Shown piece after piece: positions 46,841 to 57,815 of a DNA stretch of 64,000 bases (position 1 is its first letter; every line of letters begins with the position of its first letter). The DNA is from Oryza sativa Japonica Group (lineage: Eukaryota; Streptophyta; Magnoliopsida; Poales; Poaceae). Where the stretch lies: NCBI RefSeq assembly GCF_034140825.1, contig NC_089035.1, positions 2,687,001-2,751,000 of the forward strand, written 5' to 3'. The notes under the pieces are model-generated. The model did no database searches. It was not told the DNA's origin and saw only the letters and a list, made by a program, of their open reading frames with translations. Made by a program: the position numbers and the translations under genes.

Positions 46841-47518
46841 GTCCTTCTTTCTGGTACCGGTCTTCATCCAGCTGTTGATTGCTGAGGGGTACGATGGGCA
46901 TGAGGCGCTTTCGCGTGTGGTCCGCTATCCATCTCTATCTCGCTATCCCTTCTCTATCCCGTGCGCTAACCCTTCTGCATCTCACGCTAGGTGGGGCCGC
47001 CGCACGACACGGGAGAAAAACTCAAGGAGGAGGGCGACCCCATCCACCGCACCGGTTGCAGGCACGCAGCAAGGCCGACCCCATCTGCAATCATCTCGGA
47101 AGCACTGCCGCTGCATGAGTCGTCACCGTGGTCGTAGGTGTCATCGCCGCAAAGGGAAAAACAACAGGGGAAGACGTCGGGGTCGAGACTCAAGGCTAAT
47201 AGATGCGGCGCAGCCAAAAAATGGATGCCGCCGCCGCCGTCGTATTTTCCGCCACGCGCCGCCGTCGGGAACAAGCCTAGGGTTTTGCTACTCTGCGGCC
47301 CTTCCCCAACTCGACTAAACCTTCCTCCGATCCAAACATCCTTGCAAACGCGAAAATACGATTATACCCTTCCACCGTTGCTAACTAGAGCTACCCACCC
47401 CACGACCAAGCTAGGACCTCGAGGTACCATGCAATCGTGACCATTCGATCGGGCATCACCAACGGACAGGATTTTAGTACCTCACAGTACTAGTACCTTG
47501 CGGTACAAAAAGAAGGAC
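46841..47518. mobile_element. Possible TIR element with GC-rich interior (678 bp)
   Basis: The left end GTCCTTCTTTCTGGTACCG and the inverted right end GTCCTTCTTTTTGTACCG match at nearly every base. The interior 46860-47290 is GC-rich and coding-like in composition, as in Pack-MULEs carrying gene pieces; the rest is AT-richer with GTACCTCACAGTACTAGTAC. No target duplication was found, so the call is tentative. Frames inside (for example 46875-47318) are arginine-rich and not recognised. Confidence 0.35.
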
Positions 47519-49108
47519 CGAAGCAATGCTCTTAAAAGAAGATTAACTTATGTTACATCATGCCTAGCCACAATGGTCAACAATTACCTTAGATTACAAA
47601 AGGTAAATTAGAGAGTGTCATCCTCGCTCTAGCTTTTACCTAGAGCCTAGCCTCCTCGCGAATAGCCACGATGAGCAATGTCCAGTCCTTGCCTTTCCGG
47701 TTGAAAACTCTATTGTTACCAGCATATTGCTCGTGTATTGTAATGGAATTTTAATTAAAGAAAATTATCATTAACATGTTATTACCATCTCTTAATTTGT
47801 TTAATTTGTTGTACATATTTATTACTCACATATGGACTTTTTTTAAGCTCACAATATTTTTTTTCCTTCCCACAAAAAATAAAGAGTTGATGGGAGTAGT
47901 CGATATGTGACCCTCTAACCCCACATGTCATTTATTTTTCTTAAAAAAAGTTAGAGTTGGTAGTGGGGTGGTGGCAGAACCACCACCATCACTATTCCTT
48001 TTTATAAGGAGTATAGATGCTCCTTTCATAACATTCAAGCTAGAAGCGACTAGGATGACCAACATGTCGTATCCTCTCGGGAAACAATCTTCTCCCTTGT
48101 GGCGAACCATCCCAAGTCGAATGTTGGCTTGTTGGGCTGTGTTATATCTTCTGAGTTGCACACCTGCATTGAGTGCTATAAAATGACATATTTACTGGTT
48201 TGCAATTAAGGTGAACTAAAATTCTTGTGAAAAAAACAAGAGCCTCAATCCTAAAAAAAAATCATCCAAACGGCTATGAGAAACCCCCAAACAACAGTGC
48301 ACGGCACAGAATCACCAGTCTGATCTTGTTGTCTCCATAAAAAAAAATTAAAAATATACATTTTTTTCACTTGATTTTATGGAAATATACATGTTTAAAA
48401 TGAATTAGCAGAAATATACCATTATCACAGTGGGGTGGTGCGAATTTGCCACGAGTTCACGTGATGAGTGTGCAAACTCGTAACGTGTTTGTGATGTCAT
48501 CACGAGTTCGTGCGGTGAGTACGCAACCTTGTAGGATTAATTAACTTATCATTATTTTTGTTTAATTACCATTATTAGCAATTAATTAACAATTATTCCA
48601 TCAATTAATTCACCAGACCGCATTCTCTTTTTTTTTGCTATTATTTTCAAACATGTATATTTATTATGTAAAACTGGTGTGAAAAAAAAGTATATATATA
48701 TTTTTAAAAAAATTGGCGGTTTCCATGGCCGGCGACCGCCACCACATCTCCTGCTCCTCTCATGAAGCAGGTCGAGGGGCCTCCCATCGGATCTGGGTAA
48801 GCCCGCGTCTCGAATCTTGCAGAATCTGCGTGCAACATGCGGGTGATATGCACACAAATCTTGCGTTGATCTTAGTTGAAGATCTCTTCGTTCTCAGTGT
48901 GTTCTTTTGGGTGGTCAGATCATGCACAAATTTATATGTCCTGAATTCCTGATGGTGTGGTAGTAGTGCGATTTGACTGCACGTCGACTGGTGGATGGAT
49001 GAGATATTGAGATTATCCTGGTCAAAGCCATTAGCCATGAATCCATCATGTTAAAAGCCAAGCACCATCTCGAAGTCTTCTTCCTCCTCCATCTCTCGCA
49101 GCTCTGCA
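47519..49108. repeat. Spacer and duplicated leader of dehydratase copy 3
   Basis: 48110-48290 repeats the spacer upstream of copy 2 (see 42065-42440), and 48785-49108 repeats its leader, including GGATCTGGGTAAGCCCG and GATTATCCTGGTCAAAGCCA. The part 47519-48110 has no recognised content. 48420-48535 holds short direct repeats around ACGAGTTCGTG and CACGAGTTCACG. Confidence 0.55.
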
Positions 49109-51946
49109 ATGGCAGCGGATGGTTCAATGGTGCGGAGGCTCTACCTCTCTATCTACAATTGGGTCGCCTTCATCGGATGGTCAGTTCAACTGCCTACTGT
49201 TTGTTGAGTTTCTGGATGGATATCGATTTTTTATTTTGAGTTTCATATATTGATATAGCAGGAGAAAAATACAAATCTATAGTCAGGAAAGAAAAACAAC
49301 CACACCACGCGTCTACAATAACACACTGCCGCGAGAGTGAAAACATTGCCCTCTAGCATCTTTGTTTGCTGGCCATTTCATGGGCTGGACAGCCAGGGTG
49401 TTGTTTTTTATCGGGGTTCTGAATTTGATTTGGATCAATGCAGGGCTCAGGTGTTGTGCTACATGACCTTGGCATTGCTGGATAAGGGACATGAGGCCGT
49501 CTATGCTGCCATCGAGCGACCTCTGCTGTTCACGCAGACTGCTGCCATCTTGGAGGTCCTGGTTTTTCCTAGTTCTTTACCTTTATTTATCAGGGAGAAT
49601 TGGAGATTGAGAGGTGTGCTAAAATTTTTTTGTGTTCTGTTGTTTGCCTGATGATGTTGTTGCTGGTGGTACAGATTCTTCATTCCATTGTAGGTGAGAA
49701 ATCTTTTTTTCTTTTCCTTCGTTGAAAAGAGACTTGTTTTTTCCCCCTTCTCTGAATGTTGTTTTTTGTCATCTTTGCCAACTGAGAAGTGTAGTTTCCT
49801 GCTTGGTATGTCTGTCCTGTGCAAACTTTATGGAAACAGGCTTCCAACCCTTAATCTGGATTGTAGAGCATACTGATATGTTCAATGCCTAGATGACAAA
49901 ACTTCAACATGGGCTACCGCATTCTATTATTATTATTTTTAAAATTGTACTACAAAAGAAAGGGACTAAAAAGGATTTCTGATTGAGCCTAAAAGGCTAA
50001 TTACCATCTGGTAGCTCTTCATTGTTAGGCGGCCTAAGGTTTACTACCTTGATGTTGTGTTTTAGTTGTTCATGCTGAATTAGATCGTGGTAGATGGTAA
50101 GTTCTGGTATGTGCACGATAAAAGATATGCTGTAATTTTGGTGAATGTGTCTACTTTCACATTTGTGCAGTATAATATGTAGCTCAGCTTACCTCTAGCC
50201 TCCTTTTCAATCATTTGAGATCATTATGATACAAGCAATAATCTAGAATTTGAATAAAATCAAGAGAAGCCTCAACTTTGAGAAGATCATATTGTTAGCT
50301 TCTTCCTAGGAGAGAAAGGAAATGTCCTATTAGACACAATTATTTACCCCAAAAAATATTGCTTATCACTGTAATCTGAATTGTTGAAAAGGGTTGGTGA
50401 GGTCTCCAGTGTCTTCTACTCTCCCACAAATTACTGGAAGGTTGTTCATTACCTGGGGCATCTTGTGGAGCTTCCCTGAGGTAATATCAGGACCTTACTC
50501 CAAGTTATTAGATAGTTTTTATCTTAAAAACAAGTCCTGGACTAGAAAGCACTTCTTAAAATAATAAAACATACTATCTTTTCAGGTTATAAGACTTTCT
50601 AGCACTGCCCACATGTGTCTAGATTCATTAACATCTATATGAATGTGGGCAATATGTCTAGATTCATTAACATCTATATGAATGTGGGCAATGCTAGAAA
50701 GTTTTATAATATGAAAAGGGGGAAGTAGATGTTAGGTGATGTTGCAGCTATTAGAAATATCCATACTTTCATTTATGATCATAATCCTCTGAGTAAGCAT
50801 TGGACAAACCAAAGCGGCAGAAATGGCATAAGTAATAAAGCTGATGCAACTACATCGTGGAAAAGGATAAAACAGTGCTCTTTCCTTCTGCGTCCTACTT
50901 TCCTACTTCCTATATTTTAACTTCTATAATCAAGTAATTGTTTTGTTTATGAACAATATCGGTGAATCACTGTCCACATATGTTTTGCAGACACAGTCTT
51001 ATATTTTTGTTACCTCCTTGCTCATATGCTGGTGCATCATTGAGGTATATGTTACTCCCTAAAACTTTTCACCAAATTACTCGCTTGGAAGACGATGAGT
51101 TTCAGATGAAATTTTATTATAAGATGATAAGGAATAATTCTGCTTCTTGAAATGACAGTAGTTGTTGAAGTTCCTGAAAGAAAATCCCAAGCTTTTGGAA
51201 GTTCCTGTGTTGAGCTTAGTTGAACAAGTATTATGAAATTTTCTTCACTTCAGAGAATGAAGTGAATTACTGATTCCTTGCAGGTTACCAGATATTCTTT
51301 CTATGGCATGAAGGAGTCATTTGGATTTACACCTTCCTGGCTCTTATGGCTTAGGTTGGTTCTGGTTGTAAACAAACCATACTAATATGTAGCATAAACT
51401 TCAAATGAAACTCATTATCTGATCATTGAATTCTCTTAAAAGTAATTCTTATTATTTTCGTACTGATTTCTTCGCAGGTACAGCACCTTCATAGCATGCT
51501 TTCCTGTTGGTGTGGTTAGTGAGATTTGCCTAGCCTACACTGTTCTTCCTTTCATGAAGGTAACTTTGAATAACTTAGAAAGGAAGAGCTCCGGTTGCAT
51601 TTGATAACAATCTTGTTCAAATGCTCTTTTCTTTTGCATGAGCAATATCAGGCGTCTGAGAAATACTGCCTTAGGATGCCCAACAAATGGAATTTCTCCT
51701 TCAACTACTTCTATGCCAATGTCTTTTTCATGGCTTTTTATGTCCCAGGTAGTATTTTATTTCCTGCAATTGTACTTCATTTAGTAATTGATGATATAAT
51801 CAAGTATCTTTTTTTTTTAAAAAAAAACTAGGATTTGACGGCACACTGCCTTGCTGTTTCATTTCATGAATGCAGTGGTTCCATACTTGTTTCACCATAT
51901 GATCGCCCAGCGGAAGAAGGCCTTGTCAAAGGCAAAAACCACATAA
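49109..51946 (+). CDS. PASTICCINO2 copy 3, catalytic Tyr replaced by Phe
   Basis: Third tandem dehydratase copy: exons 49109-49179, 49444-49555, 49675-49693, 50392-50480, 50991-51044, 51284-51354, 51478-51559, 51652-51748 and 51876-51946. Exon lengths are the same as copies 1 and 2, the frame is open and the length is 221 residues. Residue 147 is Phe (TTT) in CFPVGVVSEICLAY, where copies 1 and 2 have Tyr (TAT/TAC type codon); Glu154 is kept. Other conserved spots are also changed: THSHILV to TQSYIFV, and ISWSITE to ICWCIIE. By homology to yeast Phs1 the enzyme should be weak or inactive, so it may be a decaying gene or a non-catalytic partner. The C-terminus still ends KAKTT. A retroelement complex begins directly after the stop codon. 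Confidence 0.9.
50577..50725. mobile_element. Stowaway MITE (149 bp) in intron 4 of copy 3
   Basis: Same family as 18889 and 22734: TTCAGGTTATAAGACTTTCT at the left, AGAAAGTTTTATAATATGAA at the right, TA flanks. The centre is duplicated: TCTAGATTCATTAACATCTA occurs twice. Absent from copy 2. Confidence 0.8.
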
Positions 51947-51955
51947 CTCTTACAG

Positions 51956-52056
51956 TGATAGATAAATTTGGGGAATTTACTGTGTACTATTGACTTAGGG
52001 TCAAGGACTACATATAATGTATACAAGAGATGAAAAGACACATATACCCTTTAACA
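51956..52056 (-). repeat. 3' LTR of the gag-only element
   Basis: 101 bp, 99 of 101 positions identical to 60978-61078. It begins 9 bases after the stop codon of dehydratase copy 3. Confidence 0.9.
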
Positions 52057-52543
52057 CCCCCACTCAAATGCAATGTGTATACAACAATACATTTGGAAGG
52101 TACAACTAAACTAAAACCAAAATATAAGCTTAAAGATATTGTCGAAGCATGTAAGTCTTGATGATTAAGTAGGAAAGATGCATCCCCTCCTCAATGAAGT
52201 GGACCTCGAGGCTTTCACAAACTGTTCTTCAGCCCTTGGTACCATGAAGCCTTCACAAATTGTTCTTCGGCTCTTCAAAGATTTGGAGTAGGTTGAGACA
52301 ATCCAGCTCCGGTGGGAGCTGCTGTTGTTGTTGGTGATGATATAAAAGACTCATACACTTAGACAAATTGAAGATATGAAATTGACTTGGATAGATTTGA
52401 CGGATAACAGAAGACTTGAACTGAACTGAAGGACAGATATATACTATAGCAGCAACAACCTTTTTCTCCAAACAGCAAGCAAAAGCAACAAGTAGGAGAT
52501 GGCAGCAAAAGTGGTAGGCGAAGATGACCTCACACTTAGAGGC

Positions 52544-55500
52544 TGTAGCGCCCGTTCCGTCGTGGCGCCTAGCGGAAAAATTATCTCTTAAAAACCCTAA
52601 TTGCGAAATTGTTTCCTTGCTTGTTGTCTAGTGTCCATGCCATCTCAGATCTCAAATCCCCGATCTATCGTCGAGTTCAATCCCGAATCCAAATCCTTCC
52701 AAATCAAATCCCTCCACAAAAGTCTATTTTGCCTCCCCCGGGGTCGATGGGCCGAATCTCTCTCGGCCCACCTCCCCCCTCCCTCCCGGCGCTCTCTCTC
52801 TCTCTCTCCCTCTCTCTCTCCCTCCTCCTCCGCTCTGCCCGCGCGCGTGCGCGTGACCGCTCGCGCCGAGCGCGCTCCCTTCCCCTCGCTCTGCCCGCGC
52901 GTGCGCGAGCGCCCCCTCCCCCTCGCTCTCCTTCTCCCCATCCCTGGCGAGCTCCCCGCCCGCGAACCCGGCCCCCGCGCGCCGTTGTTCGCGCACGCGC
53001 CCGCGTGGTCGTCGCCCGCGTCGCGCCTGCGCCGTCTGCGCCGCCCGGCCCCGCTGCCCTGCCGCGCCTGCAGCCGCTCGGCCCCGCAGCCAGCGCGCGT
53101 GCCCGAGCCGCGCCACTCAAACCGCCGCGTCTCCCGTTGCAAGCCGCGCGCGCGTGCCGTGGTGGCCGACCGCTTGGTCGCCGCCGTCGTCAGCGCCTGC
53201 CCGCGCCTGTCGCCCGTGTCGCCGCTCCGCTCCACACCGCCCCGCCGTCATCGCCGTCGTCATCGCCTCAGCCCCGCCACTCCGCGCGCAAGCCGCCAAG
53301 GGACGGAGGCAGAGCCCTCCTCCCTCTGCCGCGACGCCCCCGCTCCCCTCCTCCTTTTCCCAAAGCGGCAAGGAGGCAAGCCCCCTTTCTCTCCCTCATT
53401 TTCCCCTTTTTCCTCCCGCCGGCGTCATCCTCCCTCCGCCCTGTCGCCGATTTGGACGCGAGCGCCGAGCGCCAGCTCGCGCCTTGACCGCCCAAAGTCG
53501 GTTTCCAAACCGACATTGCCGCCCTTTAAAGCCCCGGGCGCCCTCCCTCTCTTCTTCTCTCGTTGTCCCATCGCCTCCACTCCATTGTTGCCGCCCCTCT
53601 GTTTCGCCGTCGCCGTTCGTCGTTGCGCGCGTCGGAGGAGCCGGCACGAGCGAGGACGCGGAAGGGGACTCCGGGCGCTCGTCTCCTTCCTCTTCCCCGG
53701 CCCGAGGCCGGAGAGATTACTCCCGAGCCGTCGGCCTCTCGTCACAGCGCCCCTCCTCATCTCGGTAGTGCCTCCCTTCGTTCTCCCTCCTCGCTCCATC
53801 TCTCCCCCTTAGTTTTCGGTAGTAGCACGAGTAGCCTCCCCGTAGCAAGCCGGCGCCGCCCCGACCATTGCCGCCGCTCGCCGTGTGCTCGCCGCCGTCG
53901 CCGCCCGTGCTCCGTAGCACCCGCTCGTCGCCGGCCTCGCTCGGCGTAGCTCCGCTCAATCCGACGCTAGCAACGGATTCCCGTAGCCGCGTAGATGCTC
54001 TCACCACCGGGAATTGGCCCCTCGTGACCTCGTCGCCGTTTTCCCCTTTTGCTCTCCGCCGGTTACCGCCGCCGCAATCCGCCGCCGACGGACTCCCTCC
54101 GGCGAATCCAAGCCGTTGGCTCGCTCCCTCTCATTCTCCCTCGTCATCCCGGTGTACGCCCCGTCACCCCTCATCGTCGCAAGACGCCCCGGAGAAACCG
54201 CCGCCGCCCGCCGTCCATTCGCGGCCGGCGCCTTCGTCTTCCTCCCGCCAGCCCGCGTGGCAGCCACGTAGGCGCCACGTCGGCGCCAGCTCGGCCAAAA
54301 TCGGGTCGGGCCGACCCCGGTCAGCCCCTCCCATGCGCGCGTTCCACCGCGAGCCGTGAGGCTGCGCGTGGGCCCGCCGCATCCATTCCACCGCGAACCA
54401 CGCGCGTGCACCACATCCCTTCCCCGCCCACGCGCGTGCGCCGCGTGCTCGCTCCGCACGGTGAACCGTGTCACCGACAAGCGGCTCCCACCTGGGACCA
54501 CGCGTGGTGAGCCCGGTCCACCGGCCCTCTCCCTCCTCCCCTCCCCCGCGCGCGCGCTTGGGCCGCCTTGGGCCGGTCCGCTCCATTTCCCTTGGGCCGC
54601 GCCCTAGCCGCCCGAGGAAAAGTCTATTTTCCCTCCCTCTTTTCTTTTCTTTTCTTTTTTTTCAAAAAGGATTTAATTAAATCCTTTTCCTTTAGACCAA
54701 AAATCCAATAATCTTAGAAATTCAATATCTTCCCAACCGTAAATCCGTTTGACTCCGTTCAACTTCCAAAATTCATCAAATCTCGAGATCTATCTAATGG
54801 CATGCTTAGAGGTCATTAATAGGGCTTTATTTTCGCCGTTTGTTGAGTTGTCCCGTTTCGCGTGTAGTTTCGGAGCCCGAAGACCCGCAGTGCGAGGATT
54901 TCGAGGATCAAGCTCCAGATCTCGAGCAAGGCAAGCCACCTTTGAACATCTTGAGCCTATATTTGAAATTTAATTATGTTACTTGAAAAATATTATGCAT
55001 TGATAGGATCGCACTTAATCTGTTGTCCCGTCTGCAAGGCAGATTGGCGGACCTACCTAATTTGTTGCATTTGATCCTTCCTTGTTAATTGTTATGTCAT
55101 GTCCCCTTGTAACCATCTAGTTGCGTCTCGATATTCGTGCATCCTGTGCAAGTATCGACGGACGCCTCCAAACTTAAAATCTGAATAACAACTTGGGTAA
55201 AACTTGGGTTTTACAAAAGACTTGGAAAACCCGACACCTGGGTCGGTGCTTGCGAACTAAATGAATTTCCAAAACCGCGGACCGGGGAACGTACCGGGTG
55301 TACGGTTTCCCGCTCTTGCACTTAAGGACCGTTTCCTTGGAATTTCATCCAAACATAAGACAAGTACGACCACATGGGTGGAATGGGACACCCCTGGCTG
55401 AGTAACTAGCTTATCAAGGGAGCCTTGATGCCGAGAGACATGTGGATTCGCCGGGGTGGTGTCGGGGAGGACCCCTGGGCTTCCTGGCACAGTATGGTCT

Positions 55501-56465
55501 GGGACCTAACCTGTTGGTCTGGGACCCCTCTCGTCGGCATATGATAAACCTGTGTTGGCTTTGGAAATGCCTTGTCATGAAAGCTTGGAGGTCTCCCGAC
55601 GTGGCTAATCCCCACGGGCTGGGTGATCCGGGTTAGTAATGTCGTGTGGGTAAAGTGTACCCCCTCTGCAGAGGTTAACAAACTGTTCGAACAGCCGTGC
55701 CCACGGTCATGGGCGGATGTGAGGTGATTCCTAGCGTAGTCTTGTTTGACTCTTGCTTGTGAAATTGCTGTTGTGGAAAGGGGTTCGATGTTTGAAAGAT
55801 CTGCAGCTGATGGGATCAGCTAGGCCCGGGTGGCCGTTTGAAAGTTGTTGGCCCGGGTGGCCGTTTGAAAAGTTGTTGGCCGGGTGCCAACCTTGTTTCA
55901 ATTCTAAAGACTGATACATTGCACATACTCCGACCGGACGAGACGCACTGTCTCATCCGTGTCGTTTGAGAAGCACTCACTTAGTTGTTTTCAGAAAAGA
56001 GTTCAAATAAAATCAATTGCAAAAACAACAGCCTTTCCTTGAAACCTATATTAAACACTTATTTCCCATGGCTTGCTGAGTACTCCCGTACTCACCCTTG
56101 CTCTATATAAATAATCCCTCCCCCAGTTGCTGAAGAAGATGAAGCGGAACCTGCTAATGAGGAGTTCTTCCAGGAGCAAGCCGACTACGATGAGTTTTAG
56201 GGTTTCTGCCTAGTTCCCAAGTCGCGCCTGTGTTGTTTGGTCCAAGTCCTGGCTTCCGTTTCCCTTTTGTAATGCAGTTGTGAGCTCGGGATCTGTCCGC
56301 AGCCCAACATGACTGTACCTCTACTCTATAATAAAGAGACCTCTATTGCTGTGATGATCCGTCTTCCTGTGATACCAGCACTGTTTCCTGGGACTGGTAT
56401 CGATTAACAGGTTAATTTGGAGCGTCACGGGCTAGTTCCGGTCGGTACTAGTTCGGGGCGTGACA
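52544..56465 (+). mobile_element. Gypsy solo LTR A (3.9 kb)
   Basis: Starts TGTAGCGCCCG and ends GGGGCGTGACA, with a perfect 5-bp target duplication GAGGC at 52539-52543 and 56466-56470. No internal region or second LTR is present, so it is a solo LTR left by recombination. The first half (52750-54620) is extremely GC-rich and creates long Arg/Pro/Ala-rich frames that are not genes. Near its end are GCTTGCTGAGTACTCCCG and ATAATAAAGAG, the latter fitting a poly-A region, so it lies on the plus strand. Size and ends suggest a Ty3/gypsy family like RIRE3/RIRE8. Confidence 0.85.
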
Positions 56466-56482
56466 GAGGCCTTGGGGACCAA

Positions 56483-57496
56483 CTATGGTGATGGCCATGA
56501 CCAATCACTGGCTTGGTAAGACGGTCTTGCAACCAATGACTGAGGAGCACATGAGACGGCGCTAGAGGCACTGCCACCAGCACTGGTACTAGAAGGACCA
56601 GCAGCAGTGATATCCAAGAAAACAGGAGCACTAGCCGTCGCACGAGGACGGGGGACCGCTGCACGCCTAGCTCGATAATCAGCCAACTTCTCTGGATGAA
56701 GATAGAAGCAATCATCGGAAATATGTCCAACCTTCTTGCAATGAGAGCAAATACGATCACTTTTGGCGATGGAACTGAATTCAGGGATCCCGCCCATAGG
56801 AGCTCCAACACGCTGAGGTGCTGCCATGACATTGTGAGTAACCACAGGAGTAGGAGTAGTGTCCAAGGAACAAAGACGTGTCTCCTCAGCGATTAGATCT
56901 GCAAGAGCCTCCGCCATAGTAGGACGTGTAGGACGTCCAAGCAACTGAACTCGAATGGACTCAAATTGAGAGGAAAGTCTCATGACAAATTGATACACTA
57001 GATTTTCTTGATCATGCTTCTCTCTCGCCTTGCATTGTGCACAACCTGAAGCACCTTTTGGAGTCTGTGCCTCAAGCTGTCCAGACAACCGAGTAAAGGC
57101 ATTATAAAATTCTTCAATGGACTGATCTTGTTGTTGTAAGTTGTGCAAATTCTGCAGCAAGGAAAAACGCAAAGCTCCGCTTTCTTGAGTGTACCTCTGT
57201 TTGAGGTAGTCCCACATCTCTTTAGCGGTTGAGTGATCCCTGAAACTCATCCGAATAGGCACCTCTACACTCATGAATATGAATCCCATAACACGATCAT
57301 CTGCTGTTTTCCACGCCTTAATTTTAGTTGCATCCGTTTTCTCATCAGGAGGATCATCTGTGAGGTGAGATGCTTGACCAATCGACCTCAAAAGCATACG
57401 AGCTGAAAGTTCCCATTCTTGATAATTTTGACCATTTAGCTTAATGTCCGTGGAGAGCAAAGCTCCACCTCCAAGAAAGGGGTCGGATGTTGCCAT
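56483..57496 (-). other. gag region of the non-autonomous LTR element
   Basis: Copia-type gag, about 337 residues, starting MATSDPFLGGGALLSTDIKL. It has the UBN2-like body (NGQNYQEWELSARMLLRSIG, FRDHSTAKEMWDYLKQRY, LLQNLHNLQQQDQSIEEFYN) and one CCHC zinc knuckle CSHCKKVGHISDDC. The frame looks whole. No protease, integrase or reverse transcriptase follows. Confidence 0.85.
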
Positions 57497-57815
57497 CAAG
57501 ACCAGCAGAAGAAAATTTGACAAATTGACTGGACAGAGACTTGCTTGCAAGACTTGATGTATTGTCTCCTGAATTAGCACCAGCAGCACACAGCGGCAGC
57601 AGTAGTGGAAGAGCAGCAACAACGGCTGAGCGGAGGAACCGCGTGACGAGCGGCTGCAATGAGCGATACACTCACGCGTGATGGACGAATCACACTGACT
57701 TGCTGTGAATCCCGCTGCTGATCCGGATGAGGAGGACGTGAAGAAGATTTGCCCGATAGGGAGCCGCCGCCGGCAAGCCGGAGCGCCGGCGGACGACGGG
57801 GATCGAGGGCTAGGG

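Noticed and set aside
48420-48535. CRISPR-like short repeats around CACGAGTTC
   Set aside because: Irregular spacing, few copies, plant nuclear context; simple local repeats.
52601-53812. 403-codon Arg/Pro/Ser-rich frame and several similar ones to 54600
   Set aside because: They lie inside solo LTR A, overlap on both strands and have only GC-driven composition.
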